DNA of 64,000 nt. It comes from VRUE01 sp963703175. Its GTDB lineage: Bacteria > Actinomycetota > Thermoleophilia > Solirubrobacterales > 70-9. A program made the translations under genes and the position numbers. The stretch is taken from contig OY969794.1 of assembly GCA_963703175.1 (NCBI GenBank), positions 806,001 to 870,000 on the forward strand. The letters are read 5' to 3'. Of the stretch, positions 42,259-51,018 are shown piece after piece (position 1 is the stretch's first letter; every line of letters begins with the position of its first letter). Under the pieces are notes generated by a model that worked only from the letters and a program-made list of their open reading frames with translations, had not been told where the DNA came from and ran no database searches.

Positions 42259-43169
42259 TGAGCAACGGTCCAATGAAGCTCGCCTACTGGCCCGGGTGCG
42301 TTTCGCGCGGCTTTACCCCCGAGCTGCACGGCTCGATGGCGTTCACCGCCGAGAAGCTCGGCATCGAGCTGGTCGAACTGGACCGCGCCAACTGCTGCGG
42401 CGCCGGGATCATCGCCGAGCACAACCAGGAGCTCGCCGACACGCTCAACGCTCGCACTTTCGCCCTCGCCCAGCAGACCGGACTGGCGATGATGAACATC
42501 TGCTCGACCTGCCAGGGCGCGCAGTCCGAGTGCCAGCAGCGACTCGACGCCGACTCCTCCTACCGCGCCCACATCAACGAGGTGCTGAGCGGCCAAGGGC
42601 TCTCCTATGAGAAGGACAAGGACGGCTTCACCAACAAAAACTTCCTCTGGCTGCTGGTTGAGGACTACGGGCTCGACCAGCTCGCCGAGAAGGTCGTGCG
42701 GCCGCTCTCCGGCCTGCGGGTCGGCCCCTTCTACGGCTGCTACGTCGTCCGCCCCAAGGAGCGGCTCGGCTACGACGAGTTCCCCGACCGCGACATCTAC
42801 CTGGAGAAGGTGATCGACGCGCTGGGCGGCGAGGTCGTCGAGTACGACGGCGCCCGCAAGTGCTGCGGCTTCCCCGTAATTACGACGAGCCGCGAGACCT
42901 CGTTGCGCCAGGCCGGCACCCACGTCGGCGACGCGCTTGACGCGGGCGCCGACTGCCTGGTCACCCCCTGCCCCCTCTGTCACCTCAACCTCGACATGCA
43001 GCAGCCGGAGGCGGCCAAGGTCGTCAACCGCGACCTCGGCCTCGCCGTCCTCCACCTGCCGCAGCTAGTCGGCCTCGCCCTCGGCGCTGAGCCGAAGCAG
43101 CTCGGCATGAGCAAGCACATCGCCTCGACTAAGTGGGTCGAGGAGCGGCTGGCCTCGGTTCCCGCCTGA
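42258..43169 (+). CDS. CCG-domain subunit (SdhE/HdrB-like) of a non-classical succinate dehydrogenase
   Basis: The protein has two complete cysteine-rich CCG modules: a Cys in YWPGCVSRG, CCGAG and CSTC in the first half, and a Cys in YGCYVVRP, CCGFP and CPLC in the second. In heterodisulphide reductase such modules hold noncubane [4Fe-4S] clusters; in archaeal and some bacterial SdhABE complexes they replace the haem b anchor. The ATG at 42258 has AAGGAG 7 nt upstream and overlaps the sdhB stop. At 303 residues it is the expected size. There is no membrane helix, so a membrane partner must be elsewhere. The electron acceptor is inferred to be a quinone. Confidence 0.88.
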   Translation: MSNGPMKLAYWPGCVSRGFTPELHGSMAFTAEKLGIELVELDRANCCGAGIIAEHNQELADTLNARTFALAQQTGLAMMNICSTCQGAQSECQQRLDADSSYRAHINEVLSGQGLSYEKDKDGFTNKNFLWLLVEDYGLDQLAEKVVRPLSGLRVGPFYGCYVVRPKERLGYDEFPDRDIYLEKVIDALGGEVVEYDGARKCCGFPVITTSRETSLRQAGTHVGDALDAGADCLVTPCPLCHLNLDMQQPEAAKVVNRDLGLAVLHLPQLVGLALGAEPKQLGMSKHIASTKWVEERLASVPA

Positions 43170-43283
43170 TTCGGTAGCGCTTCGGCCGCGGGTCCTGTCA
43201 CGAGGGGAGGGGGTGTTAGCGGACTCACCCGTCCGAACACCCCCTCCCCTCGCGCCACCCGCGGGTGATGCGAATCAGGCGGG
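43161..43283. repeat. Palindromic element family 2, copy a, between convergent genes
   Basis: Outer 13-bp arms CCCGCCTGATTCG and CGAATCAGGCGGG include the last codons and stop codons of both flanking genes. The inner element (43186-43265) has CCGCGGGTCCTGTC at one end and GCGCCACCCGCGGG at the other, around perfect 17-bp arms CGAGGGGAGGGGGTGTT / AACACCCCCTCCCCTCG. It probably works as a terminator for both genes. Confidence 0.8.
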
Positions 43284-44492
43284 ATCCTCAGGATCAGAAG
43301 GTTGCGAGAGGCCAACGCGCCGGGACATCCACTGGGCGCCGACGGTGTCGGTGAGGCCGTGGGCGACGATCGAGCAGATGATCGCGATCGCAGCGATATC
43401 GAAGATCAGCTCGCCGTTGCCGACTCTCGACTTCAGCACAAAGAGCGCGAAGAGCATCGAGGCGACGCCCTTGGGCCCGAACCAGGCCATAAAGCTCTTC
43501 TCCGGGCGCGGGATCCCGGTGCGGATGAAGGAGAGCATCACCGCCGCCGGGCGGGCAACCAGCAGCGCAAAGGCGACGAACACGACCAGTGGCGGGATGT
43601 CGTGATGGAAGCCGGTGGCGACGATCAGGGCGCCGAAGACGAAGAAGGTCAGCACCTGGAGGATCGCGCTCGCGTTCTCGGCGAACTCGACGAAGCCCTG
43701 GGGGACGTCGCGCTCGGTCGCCCCCATCGCGATCCCGCAGACGAAGGCGGCGATCAGGCCGTTGCCGAAGGTGACGTCGGCGAGACCGAAGGCAAATAGG
43801 GCGAAGCCGACCGCATAGATCCCCTCGTAGCGGGCCGTCAGCCCCCCGCCGGGAAGGCGGTGATGGAGGCGCCCGCCGAACGCTCCCAGGCCGAGGCCGA
43901 TCGCCGCACCGACCACCGCCTCACCGGCCAGCTTCGCCGCTTCGGTGCCGGCATCGCCGCCGGGTGAGGCGAGAACGAGGAAGAAGAGGACGAAGGGCAG
44001 CGCCAGGCCGTCGTTCAGCCCCGACTCGAGGTTGAGCGTGTGGCGCACGGCGCTTGGCACCAATCTCGAGGTGACCACGGCCGAGGTGACGACCGGGTCG
44101 GTCGGCGAGAGCACAGCGGCGAGCAGAAAGGCCTCGGCCCAGTTCAGCTCGGGGAAAAGCGCCTTGGCAGCGAGGGCGAGCAGCCCCATAGTGATCGGCA
44201 TCGCGATGATCAGGGAGCGGGCGACCGGGCTCCAGTGGCGGCGCAGCAGCTCGCGCTCGACGAACATCCCGTCGGAGAAGAGAGTGAGGATCAGCGCCAG
44301 CTCGATTAGCTCCACGATGGACTGGTCAGTGGCGTCGACGCTGACCACGTCGGTGGCGGCGAGGGCGATGCCGAGGCCGACCGAGAGCACCGAAGCCGAG
44401 AGGACCGTCCCCCGGATCAACCCCGAAAGCGCCGCGACGACGGCGAGCAGCCCACCGAACAGCAGCACAGCTTCGCCGAAGCCGATGTCCAT
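43275..44492 (-). CDS. Cation:proton antiporter, NhaP/CPA1 type
   Basis: Exchanges Na+ or K+ for protons across the membrane. About 12 helices are visible, with the ion-site motifs AAVLSPTDPVVTSAVV and NLESGLNDGLALPFVLF (ND pair) in the two crossing helices. The length of 405 shows there is no cytoplasmic regulatory extension. The ATG lies 5 nt from the asd stop codon in the same direction, so it is probably co-transcribed with lysC-asd. The stop codon lies in a family-2 palindrome. Ion preference is not clear from the sequence. Confidence 0.9.
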   Translation of the reverse strand: MDIGFGEAVLLFGGLLAVVAALSGLIRGTVLSASVLSVGLGIALAATDVVSVDATDQSIVELIELALILTLFSDGMFVERELLRRHWSPVARSLIIAMPITMGLLALAAKALFPELNWAEAFLLAAVLSPTDPVVTSAVVTSRLVPSAVRHTLNLESGLNDGLALPFVLFFLVLASPGGDAGTEAAKLAGEAVVGAAIGLGLGAFGGRLHHRLPGGGLTARYEGIYAVGFALFAFGLADVTFGNGLIAAFVCGIAMGATERDVPQGFVEFAENASAILQVLTFFVFGALIVATGFHHDIPPLVVFVAFALLVARPAAVMLSFIRTGIPRPEKSFMAWFGPKGVASMLFALFVLKSRVGNGELIFDIAAIAIICSIVAHGLTDTVGAQWMSRRVGLSQPSDPEDPA

Positions 44493-44497
44493 GAGCG

Positions 44498-45529
44498 TCA
44501 GCCTATGAGGCCGCGCTCGACGAGCAGCTCCGCCACCTGGACCGCGTTGGTGGCGGCACCCTTGCGCAGGTTGTCGCCGGCAACCCAGAGGTTGAGGGTT
44601 CGCTCGTGGCCCGGATCGCGGCGGATGCGGCCGACGAGGACGTCGTCGCGGCCAGCGGCGTCGATCGCCAGCGGGTAGCGCCCGGCGGCGGGATCGTCGA
44701 CGACGGCGACGCCGGGTGCATCGGCGAGCAGCGCCCGGCAGTCCTCGGGCGAGAGGTCCTCGCGCGTCTGCACGTTGACCGACTCCGAGTGGCCGGTGAA
44801 GACCGGCACGCGGGCGCAGGTGGCGGATATCCCGACCTCCTCGCCGAGGCCGAGGATCTTGCGCGTCTCCGCCATCACCTTGCGCTCCTCGGTGGTGTAG
44901 TCGTCGCCGTCGGCGAAGACCTCCACCTGGGGCAAGACGTTGAAGGCGATCCGGTGGGGGTAGACCGAGGCGGGCGGGCTCTGGTCGCCATCCAGCACCA
45001 GCTTCGACTGCTGGCGCAGCTCTTCGATCGCCTTCTGGCCGGTACCTGAGACCGCTTGGTAGCTGGAGACGACGAGCCGCTCCAGCCCCACCGCGCGGTG
45101 GATCGGACCCAAGGCCATCATCGCGACCATCGTCGTGCAGTTGGGGTTGGCGACTATCCCCCTATGGCGGTCCGCGGCCTCGGGGTTGATCCCGGCAACG
45201 ACCAGGGGCACGTCGTCGTGCATGCGCCAGTAGCTGGTGTTGTCGACGACGACCGCGCCGGCGTCGACCAGCTGCGGCGCCCACTCGGCACTGACCGAGC
45301 CGCCCGCCGAGGAGAGAACGAGGTCGAGCCCCGTGATCGTCTCCGCGCTCAAGGCACGGACTTCCAGCTCTTTCCCGCCCCACTCAAGCGAGCGCCCGGC
45401 CGAGCGCTCAGAAGCAAAAGGGACCACGTCGGAGGCGGGGAAATCACGCTCGGCGAGCACCTCAAGAATGGTTGAGCCGACCGCCCCGGTCGCGCCCAGT
45501 ACCCCGACTCTGTATCCGTCGCTCGCCAT
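44498..45529 (-). CDS. asd: Aspartate-semialdehyde dehydrogenase
   Basis: Makes aspartate semialdehyde for lysine, threonine, methionine and diaminopimelate. The NADP fold is VGVLGATGAVGSTILEVL, the catalytic Cys is in IVANPNCTTMVAMMALGPIH (about residue 128), and YQAVSGTGQKAIEEL and the His in VFTGHSESVNVQ complete the site. The ATG at 45529 gives 343 residues; the open frame back to 45658 overlaps lysC and is rejected. It starts 19 nt after the lysC stop. Confidence 0.96.
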   Translation of the reverse strand: MASDGYRVGVLGATGAVGSTILEVLAERDFPASDVVPFASERSAGRSLEWGGKELEVRALSAETITGLDLVLSSAGGSVSAEWAPQLVDAGAVVVDNTSYWRMHDDVPLVVAGINPEAADRHRGIVANPNCTTMVAMMALGPIHRAVGLERLVVSSYQAVSGTGQKAIEELRQQSKLVLDGDQSPPASVYPHRIAFNVLPQVEVFADGDDYTTEERKVMAETRKILGLGEEVGISATCARVPVFTGHSESVNVQTREDLSPEDCRALLADAPGVAVVDDPAAGRYPLAIDAAGRDDVLVGRIRRDPGHERTLNLWVAGDNLRKGAATNAVQVAELLVERGLIG

Positions 45530-45548
45530 CGTTGGAGTGTGGCGGGCC

Positions 45549-46847
45549 TCAGCCGCTGACCGTGGGCCGCTGACCGGCGCCCATTGGGTCCTCGGCCTTG
45601 ACCGCGTCGGCGCCGAGCTCGAAAGCCTCGTGCAGCGCTCGCACCGCATCGGGGACACGGTCGGCGGAGATGACGCAGGAGATCTTGATCGGCGAGGTGG
45701 AGATCATCTCGATGTTGATTCCCTCACCGCCGAGCACCTCGAAGACCTTGGCGGCGACACCAGGATGGGAGCGCATGCCGGCGCCGACGATTGAGACCTT
45801 GCCGATACGCTCTTCGGCGCGCAAGCCCTGGCTCACATCGAGCGCACCGACGGTGTCGGTCGCCCCGGTCAGATCGGAGCGATCAACGGTGAAAGAGAGG
45901 TCGGCCAGGGCGTTGTCGCCAACTGGCTCGTTCTGGATGATCACGTCGACGTTGATCCCGGCCTCAGCCAGGGCGGTGAAGATCCGCCCGGCCACGCCCG
46001 GTTCGTCGCGGACGCCGGTCAGCGTCACCCGGGCCTCGCCATCGGAGTGGGTCACTGCGGTTACAAATGGCTGCTCCACGGTCTCCTTCTCGCTCTCGGC
46101 TTCGCTGACCACGAGGGTACCGGGACCGTCCTGGAAGCTGCTGCGGCAGTGGATACGTACACCGTTGTTGCGCGCGTACTCGACCGAGCGCAGCTGCAGA
46201 ACCTTCGCCCCGGAAGCCGACATCTCCAGCATCTCCTCGTAGGAGGTCACGGCGAGCTTGCGCGCATCCGGAACGATGCGCGGGTCGGCACTGAAGACTC
46301 CGGCGACGTCGGTGTAGATCTCGCAGACGCTCGCGTCGAGGGCGGCGGCAAGGGCGACCGCGGTCGTATCGGAGCCGCCGCGTCCCAGCGTGGTCACGTC
46401 CTGACTGTCGGTCGAGACCCCCTGAAAGCCGGCGACAAGGACGATGCGATCCTCCTCGAGGGTCTCGCGGATGCGATCGGCGCGCACATCGATGATCTTC
46501 GCCCGGGTGTGCGATGAGTCGGTGACGATGCCGGCCTGCGACCCGGTCAGTGAGATCGCGTTGTGGCCCATGTCGTGGATCGCCATCGCGCAGAGCGCGC
46601 AGGAGATCCGCTCTCCGGTGGAGAGCAGCATGTCCATCTCGCGCGCAACCGGCCGCTCCGATATCTCCAGAGCCTGGGCGACGAGCTCATCAGTCGTCTT
46701 TCCGCGTGCCGAGAGCACCGCGACAACGCGATTACCAGCCTCCCGCGCGGCGACCATCCGCCGCGCGGCACGCTTGATCTCCTCAGCTCCGGCGACGGAG
46801 GTGCCGCCGAACTTCATCACGATGATGTCGGAATTTCCCTCACTCAT
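45549..46847 (-). CDS. lysC: Aspartate kinase
   Basis: Phosphorylates aspartate, the first step of the aspartate-family pathway. The kinase core starts IVMKFGGTSVAG and includes FQGVSTDSQDVTTLGRGGSDTTA. Two ACT domains follow from about residue 265 (VTHSDGEARVTLTGVRDEPG and KVSIVGAGMRSHPGVAAKVFEVL), which bind lysine and threonine for feedback control. The ATG at 46847 is chosen over the GTG at 46868, although neither has a strong ribosome site. The C-terminus ends soon after the second ACT domain. It heads the lysC-asd-antiporter run. Confidence 0.95.
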   Translation of the reverse strand: MSEGNSDIIVMKFGGTSVAGAEEIKRAARRMVAAREAGNRVVAVLSARGKTTDELVAQALEISERPVAREMDMLLSTGERISCALCAMAIHDMGHNAISLTGSQAGIVTDSSHTRAKIIDVRADRIRETLEEDRIVLVAGFQGVSTDSQDVTTLGRGGSDTTAVALAAALDASVCEIYTDVAGVFSADPRIVPDARKLAVTSYEEMLEMSASGAKVLQLRSVEYARNNGVRIHCRSSFQDGPGTLVVSEAESEKETVEQPFVTAVTHSDGEARVTLTGVRDEPGVAGRIFTALAEAGINVDVIIQNEPVGDNALADLSFTVDRSDLTGATDTVGALDVSQGLRAEERIGKVSIVGAGMRSHPGVAAKVFEVLGGEGINIEMISTSPIKISCVISADRVPDAVRALHEAFELGADAVKAEDPMGAGQRPTVSG

Positions 46848-46979
46848 AAGACGCCTGAGGATAGACACCGCCGATCCACCCCGAAACCCAGCCCAATGAA
46901 TTGGCCGTTATCCAAATCTTTTCAATTTCGAAACAGAGAATTCACCGCTCACGGGCAGTGCTCGGGGAAAGTTCCGCCC

Positions 46980-47327
46980 ATGCTGGTAGAACCACCGGCG
47001 CCGGAGTCGCCCGAGACGGCATTCCGGATCGCGAACCTCGAGGTCAGACCCGCCGAGCTGCAGGTCCTGGTCGACGAGCGCCGCGCCGGTTTCACCGTGC
47101 GCGAGTTCGAGCTCTTCTTCCTCCTCTCACAGCGGGCCGACAGCGTCGTCCAGCGCCCTGAGATCTACACCCTGATGTGGGGCGGCGAAATGCCCCGCCG
47201 CAATCGTTCGGTCGACGTCCTCGTCCGCAAGGTGCGAGCAAAGCTCGAAACCGCCGCACCCGACTGGCGCTACGTCCACACCCACTTCGGCATCGGCTAC
47301 CGCTTCATGCCGGAGCGGTTGCGCTGA
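46980..47327 (+). CDS. Stand-alone OmpR/PhoB-type winged-helix protein
   Basis: The 115-residue product is essentially one OmpR-type DNA-binding domain. It begins with a beta-hairpin (FRIANLEVRPAELQVLVDERRAGFTVREFELFFLL), continues through the recognition helix (NRSVDVLVRKVRAKLE), and ends with the wing YVHTHFGIGYRFMPERL. No receiver domain is encoded in the frame, so control by phosphorylation is not possible unless a partner supplies it. GGGGAAA lies about 9 nt before the ATG; an upstream ATG at 46897 is less likely. It is divergent from lysC. Confidence 0.82.
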   Translation: MLVEPPAPESPETAFRIANLEVRPAELQVLVDERRAGFTVREFELFFLLSQRADSVVQRPEIYTLMWGGEMPRRNRSVDVLVRKVRAKLETAAPDWRYVHTHFGIGYRFMPERLR

Positions 47328-47453
47328 ATCCGGACAACCCACATCCAGCCAACACAGGAACGTGAGCAGAGGTTCTAGATACCCTCGTGCAACTTGGCTA
47401 TCCGGCCAATTGGGTCGGGCTGGAAGGCGCGAGGGCGTATGTAGTATGGACTC

Positions 47454-47822
47454 ATGGCGCAGGAGCTGTACGACCAGGAGCTCGACTTTTCGTGGGTTGA
47501 ACATGTCCGCCACACCCCCGCGAGACGTGGCGCCAATGAGCAAAATCCTGCTGAGTGGCATGCCCCTTCCTTTATCTGTAAGCGTGAGCTTCCCTCGCGT
47601 CACCGTTCCTTCGTCATCGGCATTGGCGGCGCTCTCGACTTCATGGGCAAGTCTCGTCTATGGGCCGGGACGACCTTCTACCGGATTCGCGAGTTGCCTC
47701 CGAACCGAGCCAACGCGCTGGCGATCTACGGCGATTGGTGCGCGGTAGGGGAAGACCTGCACGGAGCCGTTCGGGACTTCGAACACACCGAGCTGGAGCA
47801 CGTGGAGATCGGTACTCAGTAG
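47454..47822 (+). CDS. Hypothetical cytoplasmic protein
   Basis: The 122-residue product has no signal or membrane helix and is rich in His and aromatic residues (FSWVEHVRHTPARRG, EWHAPSFICKREL, ALDFMGKSRLWAGTTFYRIREL). TAGTAT lies six bases before the ATG, so transcription could begin at or near the start codon (leaderless). It is followed 12 nt later by a DUF2335 gene on the same strand. I do not recognise the family; the pairing and isolation between regulators suggest a small accessory module. Confidence 0.6.
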   Translation: MAQELYDQELDFSWVEHVRHTPARRGANEQNPAEWHAPSFICKRELPSRHRSFVIGIGGALDFMGKSRLWAGTTFYRIRELPPNRANALAIYGDWCAVGEDLHGAVRDFEHTELEHVEIGTQ

Positions 47823-47834
47823 GTTTCCCCATGT

Positions 47835-48239
47835 ATGGAGGGAGATCTCACCGAAGGGAGAGCCACGCCTGAGCCTCGGCAGCCACGAGCGGTCGAGACG
47901 GATACGTCCGAGCGCATCGTCGCGGGCCAATGGTCTGGACCGCTCCCGCCGCCGGCTGCCCTTGAGCAGTTCGAGCGGTCGGCTCCCGGGGCCGCCGACC
48001 GCATTCTCGGCATGGCCGAGCGCGAGGAGGATCATCGCCATAGCCAAGAGCAGGCGATGCTGCACTCTGACGCGCAGGCCCGATCACGAGGCCAGTGGAT
48101 GGCTTTCGTCGTCGCCATCGTGATTATCGTTGGTGGAATATGGCTGATCTCTGAGGGCAAGCAATGGGAGGGCCTTGTCGCGGTCTTGACTCCGTTGGCG
48201 ACCCTCGTCGGGATCTTCATCTACTCGACCGGCAATTAG
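47835..48239 (+). CDS. DUF2335-type membrane protein
   Basis: The 134-residue protein has the family pattern: WSGPLPPPAALEQFERSAPGAADRILGMAEREEDHRH, followed by two membrane helices (GQWMAFVVAIVIIVGGIWLI and GLVAVLTPLATLVGIFIY) separated by a short loop. Members are small predicted membrane proteins, often found in accessory regions, with no established function. The cytoplasmic N-terminus is acidic and probably disordered. It pairs with the preceding hypothetical gene. Confidence 0.8.
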   Translation: MEGDLTEGRATPEPRQPRAVETDTSERIVAGQWSGPLPPPAALEQFERSAPGAADRILGMAEREEDHRHSQEQAMLHSDAQARSRGQWMAFVVAIVIIVGGIWLISEGKQWEGLVAVLTPLATLVGIFIYSTGN

Positions 48240-48304
48240 CTAACCCCGCGGGATCGCGTACCTTCGGCCATCGACCGAGAAGATATAAGCGTGCGCTAGA
48301 TCAC

Positions 48305-48339
48305 GCTTCAAGATATATCGAGTTGATATATCTTGAAGC
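48305..48339. promoter_or_regulatory. PadR operator overlapping the ribosome site
   Basis: GCTTCAAGATATATC and GATATATCTTGAAGC are perfect 15-bp inverted arms around GAGTT. The right arm ends one base before the padR-type start codon and contains its only Shine-Dalgarno-like bases (GAAG). Confidence 0.75.
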
Positions 48340-48340
48340 T

Positions 48341-48886
48341 ATGGAGCTGAGCGCGACCGCCTACGTGATCCTCGGCATGGTCTCGCGCGAGCCGCGGTCG
48401 GGTTACGAAATCAAAGCGACGGTCGACGGCACGACCCGATTCTTTTGGGCAGCCAGCTACGGGCAGATCTATCCGGAGCTGAAACGGCTCTCCGAAGCGG
48501 GACTCGTCGAGGGAATCGACGCCTCGCGCGGCGACCGTAAGCGGACCGTCTACGCAATCACCGCCGACGGCGAAGCCGAGCTGAAGGATTGGCTGCGAAA
48601 GCCACCGGAGACCGTCGAGATGCGCGAAGAAGGGCTCTTGAAACTCTTCTTTGCCGGCGTGCTGAAACCCGCCGAGGCAATCGAGACGCTGCGCTCGATG
48701 CGCTCGATGCGGCTCGAACTGATCGAGCGACTGCGCAACATGGAGCCGGAAAAGACCGAACTGGAGGATCCCTATCCGCTGATGGTGCTGCGCGCGGGGA
48801 TCGAGTTCAACGAGTGGTTCGCCGGGTGGTGCGAGCGGATGGAAGCCCAGCTGCTCGACCCGGCGCAAGAGAAAGGGAGTAGCTGA
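48341..48886 (+). CDS. PadR-family transcriptional regulator
   Basis: The N-terminal winged helix is typical (SATAYVILGMVSREPRSGYEIKATVDGTTRFFW, then SYGQIYPELKRLSEAGLVEG), followed by a C-terminal Vir-type helical dimer domain (from about residue 95). The ATG at 48341 is fixed by the family start; the open frame from 48164 is rejected. The start is immediately preceded by a perfect palindrome that is probably its own operator. It overlaps the downstream MMPL exporter by one base (TGATG), so it very probably represses that exporter. Confidence 0.92.
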   Translation: MELSATAYVILGMVSREPRSGYEIKATVDGTTRFFWAASYGQIYPELKRLSEAGLVEGIDASRGDRKRTVYAITADGEAELKDWLRKPPETVEMREEGLLKLFFAGVLKPAEAIETLRSMRSMRLELIERLRNMEPEKTELEDPYPLMVLRAGIEFNEWFAGWCERMEAQLLDPAQEKGSS

Positions 48887-51018
48887 TGTTCGACTCACTC
48901 GCACGCCTCGCCAACCGCCGCGCCCGCCGCGTCGGCCTCATCGCGATCGCCTTCTTCCTGATCGCGGGTGCGCTCGGCGGCTCCGTCGCAAGCCGGCTCG
49001 ATCCCTATGGCGCCGACGACCCCTCAACCGAGGCCGTGAAGGCGAGGGAGCAGCTGCAGGACGCCGGCCACCGGATCCCCGGCGTGCTGGTTCTCGTCGA
49101 CAACGCCCCGGTTGCCAAGCCGGCCACCCGCCGCCGGATCGTGGCGCTCGAGGACGAACTGCGCGGCCTCGGCGAGGTCGAATCGGTCAGCGGCTACTAC
49201 GACACGCGCTCCCGCGACTTCGTCTCCCGCGACGGCGGCGCGACCTACATCGCGGTTGCGCTGAAGGCGACCGACGACAAGAAGTGGCAGGAAGCCGGCG
49301 CCGACATAGCCGACCGGCTCGCCGGGCGGCCTGGCATCACCGTCGGCGGCGCAGCGGTCGCCCAGGAGCAGGTCAACAAGCAGGTCGAGGAAGACCTGCG
49401 CAAAGCGGAGATGCTCGCCTTCCCCCTGCTCTTCCTGCTCTCCTTCCTCTTCTTCCGCAGCCTGGTCGCGGCGCTGCTGCCGGTGATGATCGGCCTGCTG
49501 GCGATCGTCGGCACCTTCCTCATCCTGCGCGTGGCAAGCGAGTTCGGCTCGATCTCGATCTTCGCCCTTAACCTGACCACCGGGCTGGGGTTGGGGCTGG
49601 CGATCGACTACAGCCTCTTCATCGTCTCCCGCTATCGCGAGGAGATAGCCAAGGACGGGCCCGGGCTCCCGGCGATGCGACGCGTCCTCGCCACGGCGGG
49701 GCGGACCGTCTTCTTCTCCTCGCTGACGGTCGCCGCCGCACTCGCCTCGCTGCTCGTCTTCCCGCAGCGCTTCCTCTACTCGATGGGTCTCGGAGGGTCG
49801 CTGGTCGTGCTGCTCGCGGCGCTGATCTCGCTGACCGTGCTTCCGGCCGTGTTGACCCTGCTCGGGACGAGGGTCAACGCGCTCTCGCCGCGCTTCCTGC
49901 AGCGACGCGCCGAGGCCGATACCCGACCCGACGAGAGCGGCTTCTGGTACCGACTGTCGCGCTTCGTGATGCGCCGGCCGGTGCCCGTGGCAACGCTCAG
50001 CGCGCTCTTCCTGATCGTCCTCGGCCTGCCCTTCTTCAACATAAAGTTCAACACCGTCGACCCGAGCGTGCTGCCTAAGGAGGCGAGCGCCCGGCAGGCC
50101 TACGACACCGTTAGTGCCGAGTTCCCTCCCTACCGGGAGACGCCGATCTGGGTCTCGGTCACGAACGCCTCGCCGCGTGAGAGCGTCGCGCTGACGGCGC
50201 GGGTCCGGCGGGTGCCCGGCGTCGCCGCCGTCGCCCCACCGGAGCGCCTGCATGGCGGCGTCAGCGTGATCCAGGCGATCTCGACCAACCCCTTCAACTC
50301 CGAGCCCAGTCAGACCACGGTCGAAGCGGTGCGCAATATCGCCGCCCCGCCTGGGTCGACCGTGCTCGTCGGCGGCGCCACCGCCGACTTCATCGACTTC
50401 CAGGCCAGCCTCGCCCGGCACCTGCCGATCGCCTTCGCGATCATCGTCATCGCGACCCTGGTCATCCTCTTCCTGATGACCGGCTCGGTGGTGCTGCCGA
50501 TCAAGTCGTTGATCATGAACGTGCTCAACCTGAGCGCCGTTTTCGGCCTGCTGGTGCTGATCTTCCAAGACGGACGTTTCGAAGGTCTGCTCGGATACAC
50601 CAGCTCCGGCGCGATCGAGCAGACGATGCCGATCCTGCTCTTCGCGGTCGCTTTCGGCCTCTCGACCGACTACGCGGTCTTCCTGCTCTCGCGGATTAAG
50701 GAGGCGCGCGACAACGGCGCCTCCGACTCGGAGTCGGTCGCGATCGGGCTCGAGCGGACCGGGCGGATCGTCACCGCCGCCGCCCTGCTCTTCGCGGTCG
50801 CGATCGGCGCCTTTGCGACGTCGAAGATCATCTTCATCAAACAGAATGGGGTCGGGACGGCGCTGGCGGTGCTGATTGACGCCAGCATCATCCGCGCCCT
50901 GCTCGTGCCCTCACTGATGGAGTTGCTCGGCAAGTGGAACTGGTGGGCGCCGGCGCCACTGCGACGACTGTACGAGCGCTACGGGATCAGCGAGACGCTG
51001 CCGGAGAGCGCAAAGTAG
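48886..51018 (+). CDS. MMPL/RND-family membrane transporter (second copy)
   Basis: This is an exporter related to the one at 20475-22748, with 710 residues and two RND half-repeats. The proton-relay segments are GLGLGLAIDYSLFIVSRYREE and FGLSTDYAVFLLSRIKEARD. It lacks the Gly/Ser insert that the other copy carries between its halves. Translation is coupled to the PadR gene. The 3' end overlaps the convergent phosphoesterase gene by 32 nt. Substrates of MMPL proteins are lipids or hydrophobic drugs; nothing here narrows that down. Confidence 0.92.
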   Translation: MFDSLARLANRRARRVGLIAIAFFLIAGALGGSVASRLDPYGADDPSTEAVKAREQLQDAGHRIPGVLVLVDNAPVAKPATRRRIVALEDELRGLGEVESVSGYYDTRSRDFVSRDGGATYIAVALKATDDKKWQEAGADIADRLAGRPGITVGGAAVAQEQVNKQVEEDLRKAEMLAFPLLFLLSFLFFRSLVAALLPVMIGLLAIVGTFLILRVASEFGSISIFALNLTTGLGLGLAIDYSLFIVSRYREEIAKDGPGLPAMRRVLATAGRTVFFSSLTVAAALASLLVFPQRFLYSMGLGGSLVVLLAALISLTVLPAVLTLLGTRVNALSPRFLQRRAEADTRPDESGFWYRLSRFVMRRPVPVATLSALFLIVLGLPFFNIKFNTVDPSVLPKEASARQAYDTVSAEFPPYRETPIWVSVTNASPRESVALTARVRRVPGVAAVAPPERLHGGVSVIQAISTNPFNSEPSQTTVEAVRNIAAPPGSTVLVGGATADFIDFQASLARHLPIAFAIIVIATLVILFLMTGSVVLPIKSLIMNVLNLSAVFGLLVLIFQDGRFEGLLGYTSSGAIEQTMPILLFAVAFGLSTDYAVFLLSRIKEARDNGASDSESVAIGLERTGRIVTAAALLFAVAIGAFATSKIIFIKQNGVGTALAVLIDASIIRALLVPSLMELLGKWNWWAPAPLRRLYERYGISETLPESAK

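Noticed and set aside
49024..50568. 514-codon open frame antisense to the second MMPL gene
   Set aside because: Low-complexity Arg/Glu/Gln-rich translation that follows the reverse of transporter codons; no ribosome site or family.
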